A DNA stretch of 64,000 nucleotides from NCBI GenBank assembly GCA_029194725.1, contig JARFXQ010000006.1, positions 163,926 through 227,925 on the forward strand. Reading direction: 5' to 3'. How positions within the stretch are numbered: position 1 is the stretch's first letter; each line of letters opens with the position of its first letter. The stretch is from Nitrospira sp. GTDB lineage: Bacteria > Nitrospirota > Nitrospiria > Nitrospirales > Nitrospiraceae. Of the stretch, positions 44,248-53,425 are shown piece after piece. The notes beneath the pieces are model-generated. The model had not been told where the DNA came from and did not search any database. It saw only the letters and a list, made by a program, of their open reading frames with translations. A program made the translations under genes and the position numbers.

Positions 44248-45147
44248 TCAGGGCGATGGAGGTTCCTTCAGCAGGTCGCTTGTACGGAGAAATTCATCGG
44301 CGACTTCCTCGATGCGACCGTGCAGAGCGAGAACCTGATGATTTAACCGCCGCATGGTGTCGTCGGAAAACCTCCCACTGAGATCCTGCAACGCTGCCGC
44401 TAGTCGTGGTTCCCGCGCAATGGTTTGGCTCCTGGCAACGAAAGCAGCGTCATACCTCGGGAAACAGTTCCGATTATCCGCGAGCACGGTGACGTCCAGT
44501 GAGAGGAGCAGTCCGTCGGTAGAATTAGCCGCCACCATGCTGACGTCACCCTGCTCCAGGGCCCGATAGAGCAATCCCAAGTCCATGACCTTCGGTGTCC
44601 CGAGTAGCGGCAATGCGTAGGCGCGCAAGAGGCTCGGAAGGCCGTCGGGACGCTGTTGGAACTCGTATCCCACCCCGAGAACCCACCCCGAGGGATGACG
44701 TTCCGCATCCTGCAGCGAGCGCACACCCAAGCGGTTCGCGTCTGCCTTGCGAATGACCATGGCGAAGCTGTTGTTGAAGCCGAGCGGATTGAACCAACGA
44801 AGATGGAAGCGTGTTTCGTACTCCCGTCGTACTTGCGTCAACACATCATCGGTGTTGTTGGAAGTCGCCAAGTTCAGGATGACCGTCGCAGCGGTCCCCG
44901 AGTACTCTGGATAGAGGTCGATGTCGCCGTTGACGATCGCCTTGTGGACCAGCAGCGTGCCTCCTAAATTGAGCTTGCGTTCGACGCGCCGACCCAATCG
45001 GTGCTCAAGATATTGTGCGGCGATTTCGCCGAGCAGAATCTGTTCGAGAAAATTTTTGGAACCGACGGTTATCGGCGGTGCTTCATCCGAGCAGCCGAGG
45101 ATTGAGATTGCGAGGATCAGTGCCGTGAGAGTGCGCGTTCCATCCAT
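44248..45147 (-). CDS. Betaine-type ABC transporter substrate-binding protein
   Basis: This 299-residue OpuAC/OsmF-class binding protein is predicted to be a lipoprotein (signal ending ISILGC). It shows VGSKNFLEQILLGEIAAQYLEHR, DLYPEYSGTAATVIL and ANSTDGLLLSLDVTVLADN, all typical of quaternary-amine binding proteins. The gene overlaps its permease by 31 bases. Because it closes an operon that starts with egtB and egtD, ergothioneine or its trimethylated precursor hercynine are candidate ligands; glycine betaine or choline cannot be excluded. Confidence 0.88.
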   Translation of the reverse strand: MDGTRTLTALILAISILGCSDEAPPITVGSKNFLEQILLGEIAAQYLEHRLGRRVERKLNLGGTLLVHKAIVNGDIDLYPEYSGTAATVILNLATSNNTDDVLTQVRREYETRFHLRWFNPLGFNNSFAMVIRKADANRLGVRSLQDAERHPSGWVLGVGYEFQQRPDGLPSLLRAYALPLLGTPKVMDLGLLYRALEQGDVSMVAANSTDGLLLSLDVTVLADNRNCFPRYDAAFVARSQTIAREPRLAAALQDLSGRFSDDTMRRLNHQVLALHGRIEEVADEFLRTSDLLKEPPSP

Positions 45148-45737
45148 TCCAGTCCTCGGTCAGCCGCAAGGGCCATGAGAGCCGCTGGGATCGCGCCCGC
45201 AAGGAGAAGCATACTGTCCACGGCCGCGAGCCCACGAAAAATAAATACTCCGAGTCCCCCTGCTCCGATGGCAGCCGCGATGGTTGCGGTTCCGATCGTT
45301 GTGACTGTGGCGATCCGGACCCCGGCCAGGATCGTCGGAGCCGCCAGCGGCAACTCCACCAGCCACATCCGCTCACCCGTCGTCATGCCCAGTGCCGTCG
45401 CGGAATCCCGCACGGTGACATCGATACTCAAAATGCCGGTGACGGTATTGCGAAGCATCGGGAGCAGAGCATAGAGGACGAGCGCGATGATGGCGGTATG
45501 CGTCCCAATACCGCCGAGGATGGGAACGGGAATCAGAAATCCGAACAGAGCCAGGCTCGGAATGGTCTGCACGACATTGACCACCCCGAGTGCCATATCG
45601 CGCCATCCGGAGCGCCAACTGAGGATGATGCCGAGAGGAATCGCCACAATCGCGGCGAGGAGCATGGAGACTCCGACCAAAAAGAAATGTTGAGTCGTCA
45701 GCGTGACAAGTTCATGCAGAAGACTGTTCGGCATCAT
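45117..45737 (-). CDS. Betaine-type ABC transporter permease
   Basis: This 206-residue permease has about five membrane helices. The MetI-type EAA loop appears as DSATALGMTTGERMWLVELP. VVQTIPSLALFGFLIPVPILGGIGTHTAIIALVLYALLPMLRNT is the conserved region of OpuCB/YehW permeases. It overlaps the ATPase gene by 4 bases and the binding-protein gene by 31. In EgtU the permease and binding domain are fused; here they are separate but tightly overlapped. Confidence 0.9.
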   Translation of the reverse strand: MMPNSLLHELVTLTTQHFFLVGVSMLLAAIVAIPLGIILSWRSGWRDMALGVVNVVQTIPSLALFGFLIPVPILGGIGTHTAIIALVLYALLPMLRNTVTGILSIDVTVRDSATALGMTTGERMWLVELPLAAPTILAGVRIATVTTIGTATIAAAIGAGGLGVFIFRGLAAVDSMLLLAGAIPAALMALAADRGLEWMERALSRH

Positions 45738-46471
45738 ACCTCCAGTGGTCGCAGGCAGCTCAGAAACGCATAGGCCTCGGGCGTCGACGCCTGCAAGAAT
45801 TCCCGAGGCGGCCCGACGAACTCGATTGAACCATCGAGCAGGACGGCAATCCGCGTGCCCAGAAACAGCGCCTCCCGCACATCATGAGTGACAAAAATAG
45901 AGGTTTTCCTCAGCTCCCGTCGCAATTCGATGAACTGCCTCTGAAGCTCCAAGCGAATCACAGGATCCACGTTTCCGAAGGGCTCGTCGAAGAGAAGCAG
46001 CGGGGGATCAGCCGCAAGCGCTCGGGCGACCCCCACGCGTTGACGCTGACCGTAGGAAAGTTCGCCCGGGTAGCGAGGGCCGAACTCTTCTATGGGCATG
46101 CCGATCTTCTGCAGAAGACTGGTGACGCGAGCTTCGATGTCGGCGGCTGGCCACTTCTCCAGTTGCGGGACGAGGGCAACATTCTGGGCGACGGTGTAAT
46201 GAGGGAACAACCCGCTGTCATGGATGACATAGCCGATGCGGCGTCTCAACTGGATTGGATCCCATGCCGTTGTAGGGCGATCCTCCACGAGGACCTTGCC
46301 GCTCGTCGGGAGCAACATCGCATTGACGGTCTTCAGCGCCGTGGTCTTGCCGGAGCCGCTCCGACCAAGGAGTACCAGGGTCTCACCGACCTCTACGTCG
46401 AGGCTGAAGTGGCGAAGAATGGAGCGCTGGCCGAAACCGAGTGAAACATCGCGAAAGGAGACCAGAGCCAT
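45734..46471 (-). CDS. Betaine-type ABC transporter ATPase
   Basis: The 245-residue ATPase has Walker A GRSGSGKTTALK, signature LSYGQRQRVGVARAL, Walker B LLLFDEPFGNVDP and switch HDVREAL, as in OpuCA/ProV. It lacks the C-terminal CBS domains of OpuA-type osmosensing ATPases, which argues for a solute-scavenging role. ATG 46471 lies 17 bases after the egtD stop; longer in-frame starts would overlap egtD heavily and were rejected. Confidence 0.92.
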   Translation of the reverse strand: MALVSFRDVSLGFGQRSILRHFSLDVEVGETLVLLGRSGSGKTTALKTVNAMLLPTSGKVLVEDRPTTAWDPIQLRRRIGYVIHDSGLFPHYTVAQNVALVPQLEKWPAADIEARVTSLLQKIGMPIEEFGPRYPGELSYGQRQRVGVARALAADPPLLLFDEPFGNVDPVIRLELQRQFIELRRELRKTSIFVTHDVREALFLGTRIAVLLDGSIEFVGPPREFLQASTPEAYAFLSCLRPLEV

Positions 46472-46487
46472 AGTGGCATGGTTCAGA

Positions 46488-47483
46488 CTAATCTGCGAAC
46501 CAGAGACTCTCGACAAAGGGCCAGTCATTGTCGATCCATTGCGCTGCGCTGTGAAACCCATTTCGGACGGCCATCGCGCGCAATTCATCAAGATTGAATT
46601 TATGGCAGCTCTCTGTCCAAATGGTCTCATCGGATTGGAACTCGCATGTGAGGCCGACATGTTCGATGCGCACCGTCTGCCGCCGATCAGAGCGAAGGTG
46701 CATCTCGATGCGGCGTTCTCCCTCGTCATAGCGCACATCATGATGGAAGCGCGACAAGACGAAGCCCCCGCTGAGCTCACGGTTCACTCGGACAAGGAGA
46801 TTTCGATTAAACGCCGCGGTGACACCGAGTGGATCGTCATAGGCGAGCAGGAGATCGGTTTTCGGTTTCTCCAAGTCCGTCCCCATCAAAAGCGCATCCC
46901 CCGGTTGTAAGTTTCGGCGTATCCCGCTCAGGAACTCTTCGGCCGCGGATCGCTCGAAATTTCCCAACGTGCTACCGAGAAACAGCACCAACAGGGTGTG
47001 GTCAGGTGGACGATTTACCGCAACTTCCTGAAGTCCTTCGAGATACGACCGCTCGAGGCCGACCAGACTCAAGCCGCCGAGGCCGAAGAGCTCCTTCCGG
47101 CAGTTCCTCAACGCTGAGGCGGAGAGATCAATGGGAATATAGATGAGCGGCGCCGCGCGGTTGACGAGAGCTTGGAGCAACCAACGGGTCTTGCGGGCGC
47201 TGCCACTGCCCAACTCGGTCACGATCAATCGGTCGGGCAAGAGACCCAGGATGCGGTCCGCATGACGAAAGAGGAGCCGCTCGTCCGCTCGGCTTAAGCC
47301 ATATTCCGGCAACAACGTGATGGCTTCGTAGAGCGCGCTTCCGACCTCGTCATAGAGATAGCAAGACGGGAGTTCACGTTGTGGTTGGGTTAACCCGTGG
47401 CGCACTGCATCGGCAAATGCGTCGATTGCGTCGGTTCGCGGGGCGGCATCAACGCTCAACACATCGAAAGGTGGCATAGACAT
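46488..47483 (-). CDS. egtD: L-histidine N-alpha-methyltransferase EgtD
   Basis: EgtD trimethylates histidine to hercynine with S-adenosylmethionine, the first step of ergothioneine synthesis. The 331-residue protein shows the family N-terminal SCYLYDEVGSALYEAIT, SAM motif ELGSGSARKTRWLL (about 90-103), IDLSASAL, FLGSTLGNFE and the C-terminal WTESCHKFNLDELRAMA. The start overlaps the 3' end of egtB by 35 bases. EgtA, EgtC and EgtE are not seen in the window. Confidence 0.95.
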   Translation of the reverse strand: MSMPPFDVLSVDAAPRTDAIDAFADAVRHGLTQPQRELPSCYLYDEVGSALYEAITLLPEYGLSRADERLLFRHADRILGLLPDRLIVTELGSGSARKTRWLLQALVNRAAPLIYIPIDLSASALRNCRKELFGLGGLSLVGLERSYLEGLQEVAVNRPPDHTLLVLFLGSTLGNFERSAAEEFLSGIRRNLQPGDALLMGTDLEKPKTDLLLAYDDPLGVTAAFNRNLLVRVNRELSGGFVLSRFHHDVRYDEGERRIEMHLRSDRRQTVRIEHVGLTCEFQSDETIWTESCHKFNLDELRAMAVRNGFHSAAQWIDNDWPFVESLWFAD

Positions 47484-48714
47484 AAGGATAGGTCCTCCGA
47501 AACCAGTTGCGAAACGAACGACGAAGCAGCGGGGCCGCCGTGATCGGTGACCCGCCTTTTAGTACATAGTGATCGACGTCGAAGAATGGCGCGGAGTATC
47601 CCGGATAGCATTCATAGGGGCGGAAACCGGGAAAAGGCGCAAAGACCGTGGAGGTCCATTCCCAGCCGTTGCCGACCAATTGCTCGACCCCGAACGCGCT
47701 GGCTCCCAGCGGAGTGGATGCAACACCGACAGGATCCCGCCGACGACAATCAAAATTTCCTCGATCGGACGTCGGTGGATCGTCGCCCCAGGGATAGGCA
47801 CGCTCTCCTTCTGAAGGCGTACCGTAAGCTGCGCGATGAAACTGGGCTTCCGAGGGCAATGCTTGCCCAGACCAACCGGCATAGGCCGTCGCTTCTTCAT
47901 GCGTCACATAGACCGGCCAGTCCAACGGGAGGGGAATTTCCGCTCCCAGCGTGCGCCAGTACCAAGTCCTGCCCCGGCTCCTCCAAAAATGCGGCGGCGT
48001 CGCGCCGGCCTCGACGAAGGCAAGATAGCGTCGATTCGTGATCTTATATTGGTTGATGCCGAACGACGGGACAAAAGTCGCATGGGCGTCGAATTCATTG
48101 TCCCAGCCAAACCCATCACGACCATTGCTCGGTTCATCGTCCGATCCGCGATGGCGGCCAAGGGTAGCAGTGCCGGCCGGAATCGCAATGATCGCGTCGT
48201 CCTTGTTGATCTCACAGGAGAAGGCCGTTGGCGCCGCACCCTGATCCGGAGGCGTCCAGATCGGGACAGAGAGATTGTGAAGCAAGTAGGTGAATGTTTC
48301 CGCGTGCATGAGTCGGTGCTCCAGCGCGATGTGCAGGATCATCGGCGAAATAAGCTGCACGACTTCATCGATCCGTCGGCGCACTCGGGCGGTATAGTCC
48401 GAGATTTCCTTGATCGATGGCCAATCCGATGGAATGTCATCCGGCACCTCGCCGGCCTTTGGATCGATCCCGAAGGCGAACAGGCGATCGAATGTGGGAT
48501 GGAGACTTTCAAGATGCAGTTCGGATCGGATCAGATTCCAATCGAAGGCCTCTACATGTCCCAGATAGAACACAAGGCGGTGACGTTCGGGTACGGGACG
48601 ATCGAACCACGCATTGGATGGCACGAGACCAAAAACGTCATCCGTCGAATACCTGGCTTTCAACAATGCGGCCCCTGCGTGGGTCTTGACCGGCGTTGCG
48701 GAGTTGGAGTTCAT
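47449..48714 (-). CDS. egtB: Hercynine oxygenase EgtB
   Basis: EgtB is an iron-dependent sulfoxide synthase that joins hercynine to a thiol (cysteine or gamma-glutamylcysteine). The N-terminal DinB-like part carries the iron ligands His53 (LGHVEAF) and His133/His137 in LEHRLMHAET. The C-terminal half (about 180-421) is an FGE-sulfatase domain with INQYKITNRRYLAFVEAGA, LPSEAQFHRAAYG, GNGWEWTSTVF and the end RRSFRNWFRRTYPYVYATFR. It is the first gene of the five-gene operon. The thiol donor cannot be decided by eye. Confidence 0.95.
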   Translation of the reverse strand: MNSNSATPVKTHAGAALLKARYSTDDVFGLVPSNAWFDRPVPERHRLVFYLGHVEAFDWNLIRSELHLESLHPTFDRLFAFGIDPKAGEVPDDIPSDWPSIKEISDYTARVRRRIDEVVQLISPMILHIALEHRLMHAETFTYLLHNLSVPIWTPPDQGAAPTAFSCEINKDDAIIAIPAGTATLGRHRGSDDEPSNGRDGFGWDNEFDAHATFVPSFGINQYKITNRRYLAFVEAGATPPHFWRSRGRTWYWRTLGAEIPLPLDWPVYVTHEEATAYAGWSGQALPSEAQFHRAAYGTPSEGERAYPWGDDPPTSDRGNFDCRRRDPVGVASTPLGASAFGVEQLVGNGWEWTSTVFAPFPGFRPYECYPGYSAPFFDVDHYVLKGGSPITAAPLLRRSFRNWFRRTYPYVYATFRCVER

Positions 48715-48798
48715 GATGGATACCTTCAGGAGATGATTATCTGTAGCACGCCGGCCACGGTCTACATATGAGGGACTCCCCTAGTAAACTCGATCTCC

Positions 48799-48912
48799 GT
48801 GCTTCGACAGGCCTGCCCTGAGCCGCTCGAATGGCTCAGCATGAAGGGAAAACCTCTGTCTATTCGATGACCACTCCGTTCGTCCTGAGGCGCTCGAAGG
48901 AGGAACGGAGGA
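48799..48912. repeat. Dispersed intergenic repeat, copy 3
   Basis: GTGCTTCGACAGG, GAAAACCTCT, ATTCGATGACCACTCCGTTC, GTCCTGAGGCGCTCGAAGGA occur in the same order as in the copy at 41407. It lies in the 443-base gap between egtB and the RHH gene; the rest of that gap shows no gene. Confidence 0.7.
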
Positions 48913-49157
48913 TTCTTTCTTAGCCTACTGAACGACGCGAGCGTCTCGCACGGCGGCATGTTCTGCTTCAGATGAGTCGCCTTGCCCAAGGGAGGTCGGC
49001 CATTCTGGACCGCGAGTCTGAGCACGTTCGGTACTCACCTTGACGCCTACGCTGGCCTTGGCGTCACAAGGTCCACTTGCGTATGTAGAATAGAGCATGA
49101 TATGCAAGTATAAGTGGTGAATGCGAACACCAGCCACGTTGTGAAGGAGATGATCAC

Positions 49158-49391
49158 ATGAAACAGAAACGGCAGACCACGAAGCGAAAAGAAAGGGTCA
49201 CGCTGTCTCTTTCAGCCGATATGGTCGAGCGGTTGCGAACCGTCGTCTATTGGACCCCGAAGCTGACGCTCACCGGTGTCGTCGAGACCGCGATCCAATC
49301 CGCGCTCGAAAAACTTGAAAAAGGGAAGCGTTTCAAGAAGAGAAAGGGAAAGTTGCCTGTCGGCCGTCCCCGCAAGGACAAGTCGTCTTGA
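49158..49391 (+). CDS. Small ribbon-helix-helix type DNA-binding protein
   Basis: This basic 77-residue protein has RVTLSLSADMVERLRTVVYW, a beta strand plus helix as in ribbon-helix-helix repressors. LTLTGVVETAIQSALEKLEK forms the second helix, and a Lys/Arg-rich tail ends GRPRKDKSS (AT-hook-like). GAAGGAGATGATCAC precedes the ATG. No toxin gene is adjacent. The gap after it (49392-49732) contains a CCGGCAG-TGG-CTGCCGG hairpin at 49502-49518 and nothing else recognised. Confidence 0.65.
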   Translation: MKQKRQTTKRKERVTLSLSADMVERLRTVVYWTPKLTLTGVVETAIQSALEKLEKGKRFKKRKGKLPVGRPRKDKSS

Positions 49392-49732
49392 AGCCCACTC
49401 GAACGGCAGGCAGTAGAAGGGGCTTAGTGCTGAAAAAGAACGCTGGAGAAGAAATTGTTGGTTGTGCTTGAGCTGTTCCCGAGTTCCCCGGGGCGTGAAT
49501 GCCGGCAGTGGCTGCCGGTCATCTGGATCTGTCCTTGCGGAATTTCTCACACCTGTCTCGCACCGTGCCGTTGACTCTCCAGCGATTCCAGCCTATACAG
49601 TGGGCGTCCATCAGGGGCGGTGTGGTGTCGGAGTCGGCCTTTTCCTTGTGGTGGGAGGCGTTATGGGCGGAGCAGGAAGCTCCCGGCACGTGCTCGAAAG
49701 GAGCCAGGCTGGTTCGAGAAAGGAGTTACGCC

Positions 49733-50290
49733 ATGCAGAGATGGTGGAGCGGAGTAGCGGCCATGTTCGTGGCCTGTGCCGTAGGCTGTAGCGCGATTGA
49801 TGTCAGGACCGACTTCGATCAGACCGTCGATTTCAGCCGGTTCAAGACATTTGCGTTTAGCGGAATGACGGACCTGAATCAAGGCGGGCGACTGGACAAC
49901 GCAGTGGTACGGGATCGACTCGAGCGCATGATCGAGGGGGAACTTCGGCAGAAGGGGTTGACGCAGACAGGCCTCGATCAGCATCCGGATTTGTTGGTGC
50001 ATTACTGGGTGGGTGTGAAAGACAAGGAGCAAGTGCAAAGCAGGCCTGGCGCTCGGGCGTCCAGCTGGGGAGACGGATATGGCTGGGGTGGCGGCTACAG
50101 CGGGGACTTGTCGTATGAGTATCGAGAAGGGACATTGATTACGGATTTGGTCGAACCGGCCAACAAGACACTGGTGTGGCGAGCCACCATGGTGGCCGAG
50201 CTGAGAGATGGCGTCGAAGAGAACATCGCACTGACCGAGAAGGCGATTAAAAAGGCGTTCAAAAATTATCCGCCGCCCAGGACGAAATAG
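49733..50290 (+). CDS. DUF4136 lipoprotein
   Basis: The 185-residue protein has a lipoprotein signal (FVACAVGCSA) and the DUF4136 body. DVRTDFDQTVDFSRFKTFAF is the opening motif; GLTQTGLDQHPDLLVHYWVG and YREGTLITDLVEPANKTLVWRA are conserved. The function is unknown; members are envelope lipoproteins. AAAGGAG precedes ATG 49733. An open frame extends upstream to 49499 without a signal, so that start was rejected. Confidence 0.85.
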   Translation: MQRWWSGVAAMFVACAVGCSAIDVRTDFDQTVDFSRFKTFAFSGMTDLNQGGRLDNAVVRDRLERMIEGELRQKGLTQTGLDQHPDLLVHYWVGVKDKEQVQSRPGARASSWGDGYGWGGGYSGDLSYEYREGTLITDLVEPANKTLVWRATMVAELRDGVEENIALTEKAIKKAFKNYPPPRTK

Positions 50291-50445
50291 TGACGATTCT
50301 TTCCTGTCTGGATTCAACGACGTTCCGAGCCCCTCTCATTCCGTACGAATGACTCTGTTGGCCACCCTCAGATACAGAGTGCTTAGTGTAAACGTGCCTG
50401 AATCAGAGGTTCACTAGGCGAACGACGGAATCGACGAGGAATTGT

Positions 50446-51720
50446 ATGATCGACATCTATACAGACGGCGCCTGCAGCGGAAACCCCGGTCCTGGGGGCT
50501 GGGGGGTCTTGGTGCGGAACGGCAACGTTGAAACGGAATTCTGCGGCGGTCAGCCGGCGACCACCAACAACCGGATGGAGTTGCTCGCTGTCATTGAAGC
50601 GCTGCAGTCACTCGCGCAGCCAGTGAGGGCACGAGTCTACACTGATTCGCAATATGTCCAGAAAGGCATTAGCGAATGGATCCTCAATTGGAAGCAGCGT
50701 GGGTGGAAAACGGCTGGGCAGGAGCCGGTAAAGAATGAAGACTTGTGGCGGCAACTCGATGCGCTGGCTGCTAAGCATACAGTCGAATGGCACTGGGTGA
50801 GAGGCCATAACGGACACCCGGAGAATGAGCGGGCTGATGCGTTGGCTCGCGAAGGTCTTGAACGGGCTCGCCGAGCGGGTCGACCAGTCGTGGGGCCCAT
50901 TGATCGTTCTGTCCAAGGATTGAGCCGATCGGACGATTCTCCAATAATTCTCGATATCGAGCGCGCCACGGTCTATCGAGAAAATACCTGCGTCTTCACG
51001 GATTTTTCTTTCGCCTTGCGAGCCGGAGAACATGCCGCCATTCTTGGCCCCAATGGAGCGGGGAAATCCACGCTTCTCAAATTGTTGTCAGGCGAAGTCC
51101 ATGCAATGGCGAAAGACGAGACGCGGATGACCCTCTTCGGTGACGAGCGTTGGAATGTCTGGGATGTGCGGAAACAAATCGGGATCGTGTCCCACGATCT
51201 CCAACGAGACTATCTGATCTGTGCCGAGGGACTCAATGTGATCCTCTCCGGGTTCTATGCGAGCAACGATACCTACGAATACCAACAATTCACGCAAACA
51301 CAGATGGCCAGGGCACATGAGGTGATGCAGGAATTGGGGATCGAGGCGTTGTCTCCCCGCCGCTTCGGTCATCTCTCCACCGGCGAGCAGCGACGGTTTC
51401 TGCTGGGCCGAGCATTGGTGCATGATCCAGCGGTGCTGGTGTTGGATGAACCGACAAGCGGCCTCGACCTCAAGGTCTGTTTTCAGTATCTCGAACTGCT
51501 GCGTGCCCAGATCAGAAAAGGGAAAACCGTTCTACTTGTGACGCATCATCTGCATGAAATTCCTCCCGAGATCGATCGAGTCGTTTTTCTGAAAGGCGGG
51601 AAGATCCTTGCCGACGGTCTCAAGTCCTCGTTGCTCGCCGGCGATCAACTCAGCCGGCTTTTCGACTGTAAGATCACCCTCGTTCAGGCCAACGGCTGGT
51701 ATCAGGCTTTGCCGGGATAA
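50446..51720 (+). CDS. RNase HI fused to an ABC-type ATPase
   Basis: One continuous 424-residue frame joins two enzymes. Residues 1-140 are RNase HI with catalytic Asp7 (YTDGAC), Glu45 (NNRMELL), Asp67 (YTDSQY), Asp131 (ERADALA) and the basic loop. After a linker of about 25 residues, 168-424 form an ABC ATPase: Walker [10 protein letters not shown] (201-209), signature LSTGEQ (310-315), Walker B LVLDEP and H-switch THHLHE. RNase HI degrades RNA in RNA-DNA hybrids. The ATPase resembles ModF/molybdate-type soluble ATPases, without a permease. No break in the frame is visible. Confidence 0.85.
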   Translation: MIDIYTDGACSGNPGPGGWGVLVRNGNVETEFCGGQPATTNNRMELLAVIEALQSLAQPVRARVYTDSQYVQKGISEWILNWKQRGWKTAGQEPVKNEDLWRQLDALAAKHTVEWHWVRGHNGHPENERADALAREGLERARRAGRPVVGPIDRSVQGLSRSDDSPIILDIERATVYRENTCVFTDFSFALRAGEHAAILGPNGAGKSTLLKLLSGEVHAMAKDETRMTLFGDERWNVWDVRKQIGIVSHDLQRDYLICAEGLNVILSGFYASNDTYEYQQFTQTQMARAHEVMQELGIEALSPRRFGHLSTGEQRRFLLGRALVHDPAVLVLDEPTSGLDLKVCFQYLELLRAQIRKGKTVLLVTHHLHEIPPEIDRVVFLKGGKILADGLKSSLLAGDQLSRLFDCKITLVQANGWYQALPG

Positions 51721-51901
51721 TCGCCGCCGTTGCCACGCGTGCCCGTGCGTCGCCCCCGCAAGAGGCCTTGGCCTTCTTGTCTGCGAACGACGTTGGGCTG
51801 ACTACGGGTCTGAGGGTTGAGTCACGTCTGGTGATAGAAGATTCTCTATTTCTTGACGATCGGTCGATACGATGTAGACTCGGTCGCAAGAGGTGAGAAC
51901 T

Positions 51902-52489
51902 ATGAAAAACTTGGAACGGGCGCAGTATGTAAAAGTTACGTTGGCTGTTCTACTTGGTTGGTCCTGTTGCGTGACGTTGATTCCTGGTGCGGCTCCTGCC
52001 GAAGCGGGAACGATTGAGAACTCCAAGTCGATCAAGATTGAGAAGCTGCTGACTCTGATCCGAGTCTCAGAGCTCGAGTCGGAATATGACTTCCTTACTC
52101 AGAAATATATGAGTGAATACGAACAACAAATAAGAAGATCGGTTGGACACACCTATGCCGGTGTGGCTGATGAGAAAAAGAAGGAGATCGAGCGGCTTAT
52201 TGAAGCGTTCTTGCAAGACATCAGAAGATCGATAGGGCAGGTCGAGAGCCTGCATGACCATTTAAAGCATGCCTATTCGAGGAGTTTTGGTGAGGATGAG
52301 CTTGACCGTCTCATTGCCCACTATTCCTCTCCGGTTGGTGAAAAGGATGCGGGAATGAAGAAGAGTGCTGCGATCGAATATAACAAGATGTGGACGGCTC
52401 AATTCATGAACCAATACAAGGCTCGCGTCGAGAAGCTTTTTCAGGTGATCGCCGTGGTTGCGAGAGGCAAGGGGAAGCAGGGGGCATAG
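51902..52489 (+). CDS. Secreted DUF2059-like protein
   Basis: This 195-residue product has a signal peptide (VTLAVLLGWSCCVTLIPGAAPAEA) and a helical body that ends with ELDRLIAHYSSPVGEKDAGM and YKARVEKLFQVI, the pattern of DUF2059 proteins (unknown function, periplasmic). AGGTGAG lies before ATG 51902; an in-frame GTG three codons earlier is possible. It stands alone after the fusion gene. Confidence 0.65.
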   Translation: MKNLERAQYVKVTLAVLLGWSCCVTLIPGAAPAEAGTIENSKSIKIEKLLTLIRVSELESEYDFLTQKYMSEYEQQIRRSVGHTYAGVADEKKKEIERLIEAFLQDIRRSIGQVESLHDHLKHAYSRSFGEDELDRLIAHYSSPVGEKDAGMKKSAAIEYNKMWTAQFMNQYKARVEKLFQVIAVVARGKGKQGA

Positions 52490-52618
52490 CGGCGATGCGA
52501 TGGCATCGATGTGTCCGGTACCCAGGAGCCTATCCGACAGCGCCTGCCCAAAATCAGGACACCGGTATCGAGGGCTGAGGGCGTTCGCCACGCGCGTGGT
52601 TTTTCTATGAGGCTGGGC

Positions 52619-52837
52619 TCACGTCTCGACCAGACTCTGTTCAGCTTGCTCCAAAACTGCGACGACCTGCTCCTCCATCACACCAGCAAACCGGTTCAGA
52701 AAGTCGTTCACGCGAGCCACACCCTCGGTGTTTCCAACTAAGGCGCGCACCGGCACACGGGTTCCTTTAAACATCCAGGCTCCACCGACCGTTCGGGGAA
52801 CGGGCTCGACCGCACTGCACTGACTCCAGTCCAACAT
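52619..52837 (-). CDS. DUF433 antitoxin-like protein
   Basis: The 72-residue minus-strand protein reads MLDWSQCSAVEPVPRTVGGA, WMFKGTRVPVRALVGN and VNDFLNRFAGVMEEQVVAVL, a clear DUF433 (VapB45-like) winged-helix pattern. Relatives pair with DUF5615 PIN-like toxins, but none follows, so it is an orphan. It lies against the direction of its neighbours. The usual Leu/Glu positions are altered in places (for example VGNTEGVARV), so it may be decaying. Confidence 0.65.
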   Translation of the reverse strand: MLDWSQCSAVEPVPRTVGGAWMFKGTRVPVRALVGNTEGVARVNDFLNRFAGVMEEQVVAVLEQAEQSLVET

Positions 52838-52975
52838 CGCCGCCATTGTACCTCTCAATAACGGCCAGGCAAGGCCTGGTCCAGGCCTGCCAATTTTTCC
52901 ATTCCCTAACGGTGGCGGGATCGATATTATGAGGGCCGCCGATCTCTCTCATGAAGACGAACAAGGAGGTGCCAC

Positions 52976-53404
52976 ATGTTTCGCAGATCACTTGCGTTGT
53001 TGCTGGTCGTGTTCTCATTTCTTCCTTTGAGCTGTGCGGAGCTGCAATCGTCGGGTGTCACCAACGTGTTGACTCAACTGGTGACCAGTCAGTTAGGCGT
53101 GACGGCAGATCAGGCGAACGGTGGGGTCGGATCCATTCTGAGCCTTGCGAAAGAGAAGCTTCCCTCAATGGACTTCACGACATTGACGAAGTTCATTCCC
53201 GGCGCTGATTCCTTCATGAAGGCTGCCAATGACCTCGGCGCTGTGACCGGCCCGATCGGGGATCAAGCTGGTTTGACTTCCGCCTTCTCCCGTTTAGGCA
53301 TGGGCCCGGACATGGTGCCGAAATTTTCTCAGACCATGTCGGACTTTGTCGGAAAGGCGGGCGGGGACCAGGCGAAGAACCTCTTAGCGAGCGTCATGAA
53401 GTAG
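52976..53404 (+). CDS. DUF2780 lipoprotein
   Basis: The 142-residue protein has a lipoprotein signal (FSFLPLSC, Cys20). A DUF2780 body follows, with GVTADQANGGVGSILSLAKE, FIPGADSFMKAANDLG, SAFSRLGMGPDMVPKFSQTM and the end GGDQAKNLLASVMK. VcgC/VcgE-type proteins of this family have no known role. AAGGAGGTGCCAC precedes the ATG, so it is well translated. It is followed closely by a sulfatase remnant. Confidence 0.8.
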   Translation: MFRRSLALLLVVFSFLPLSCAELQSSGVTNVLTQLVTSQLGVTADQANGGVGSILSLAKEKLPSMDFTTLTKFIPGADSFMKAANDLGAVTGPIGDQAGLTSAFSRLGMGPDMVPKFSQTMSDFVGKAGGDQAKNLLASVMK

Positions 53405-53425
53405 CGCACCCGATCTTCAAGCGCA

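Noticed and set aside
45734..46780. Long version of the betaine-type ATPase starting at 46780
   Set aside because: The extra 103 codons are antisense to egtD and not protein-like; ATG 46471 gives the normal ATPase length.
52767..53018. Minus-strand ORF of 83 codons overlapping the DUF433 gene and the DUF2780 start
   Set aside because: It is in a different frame from the recognisable DUF433 protein and shows no family features.
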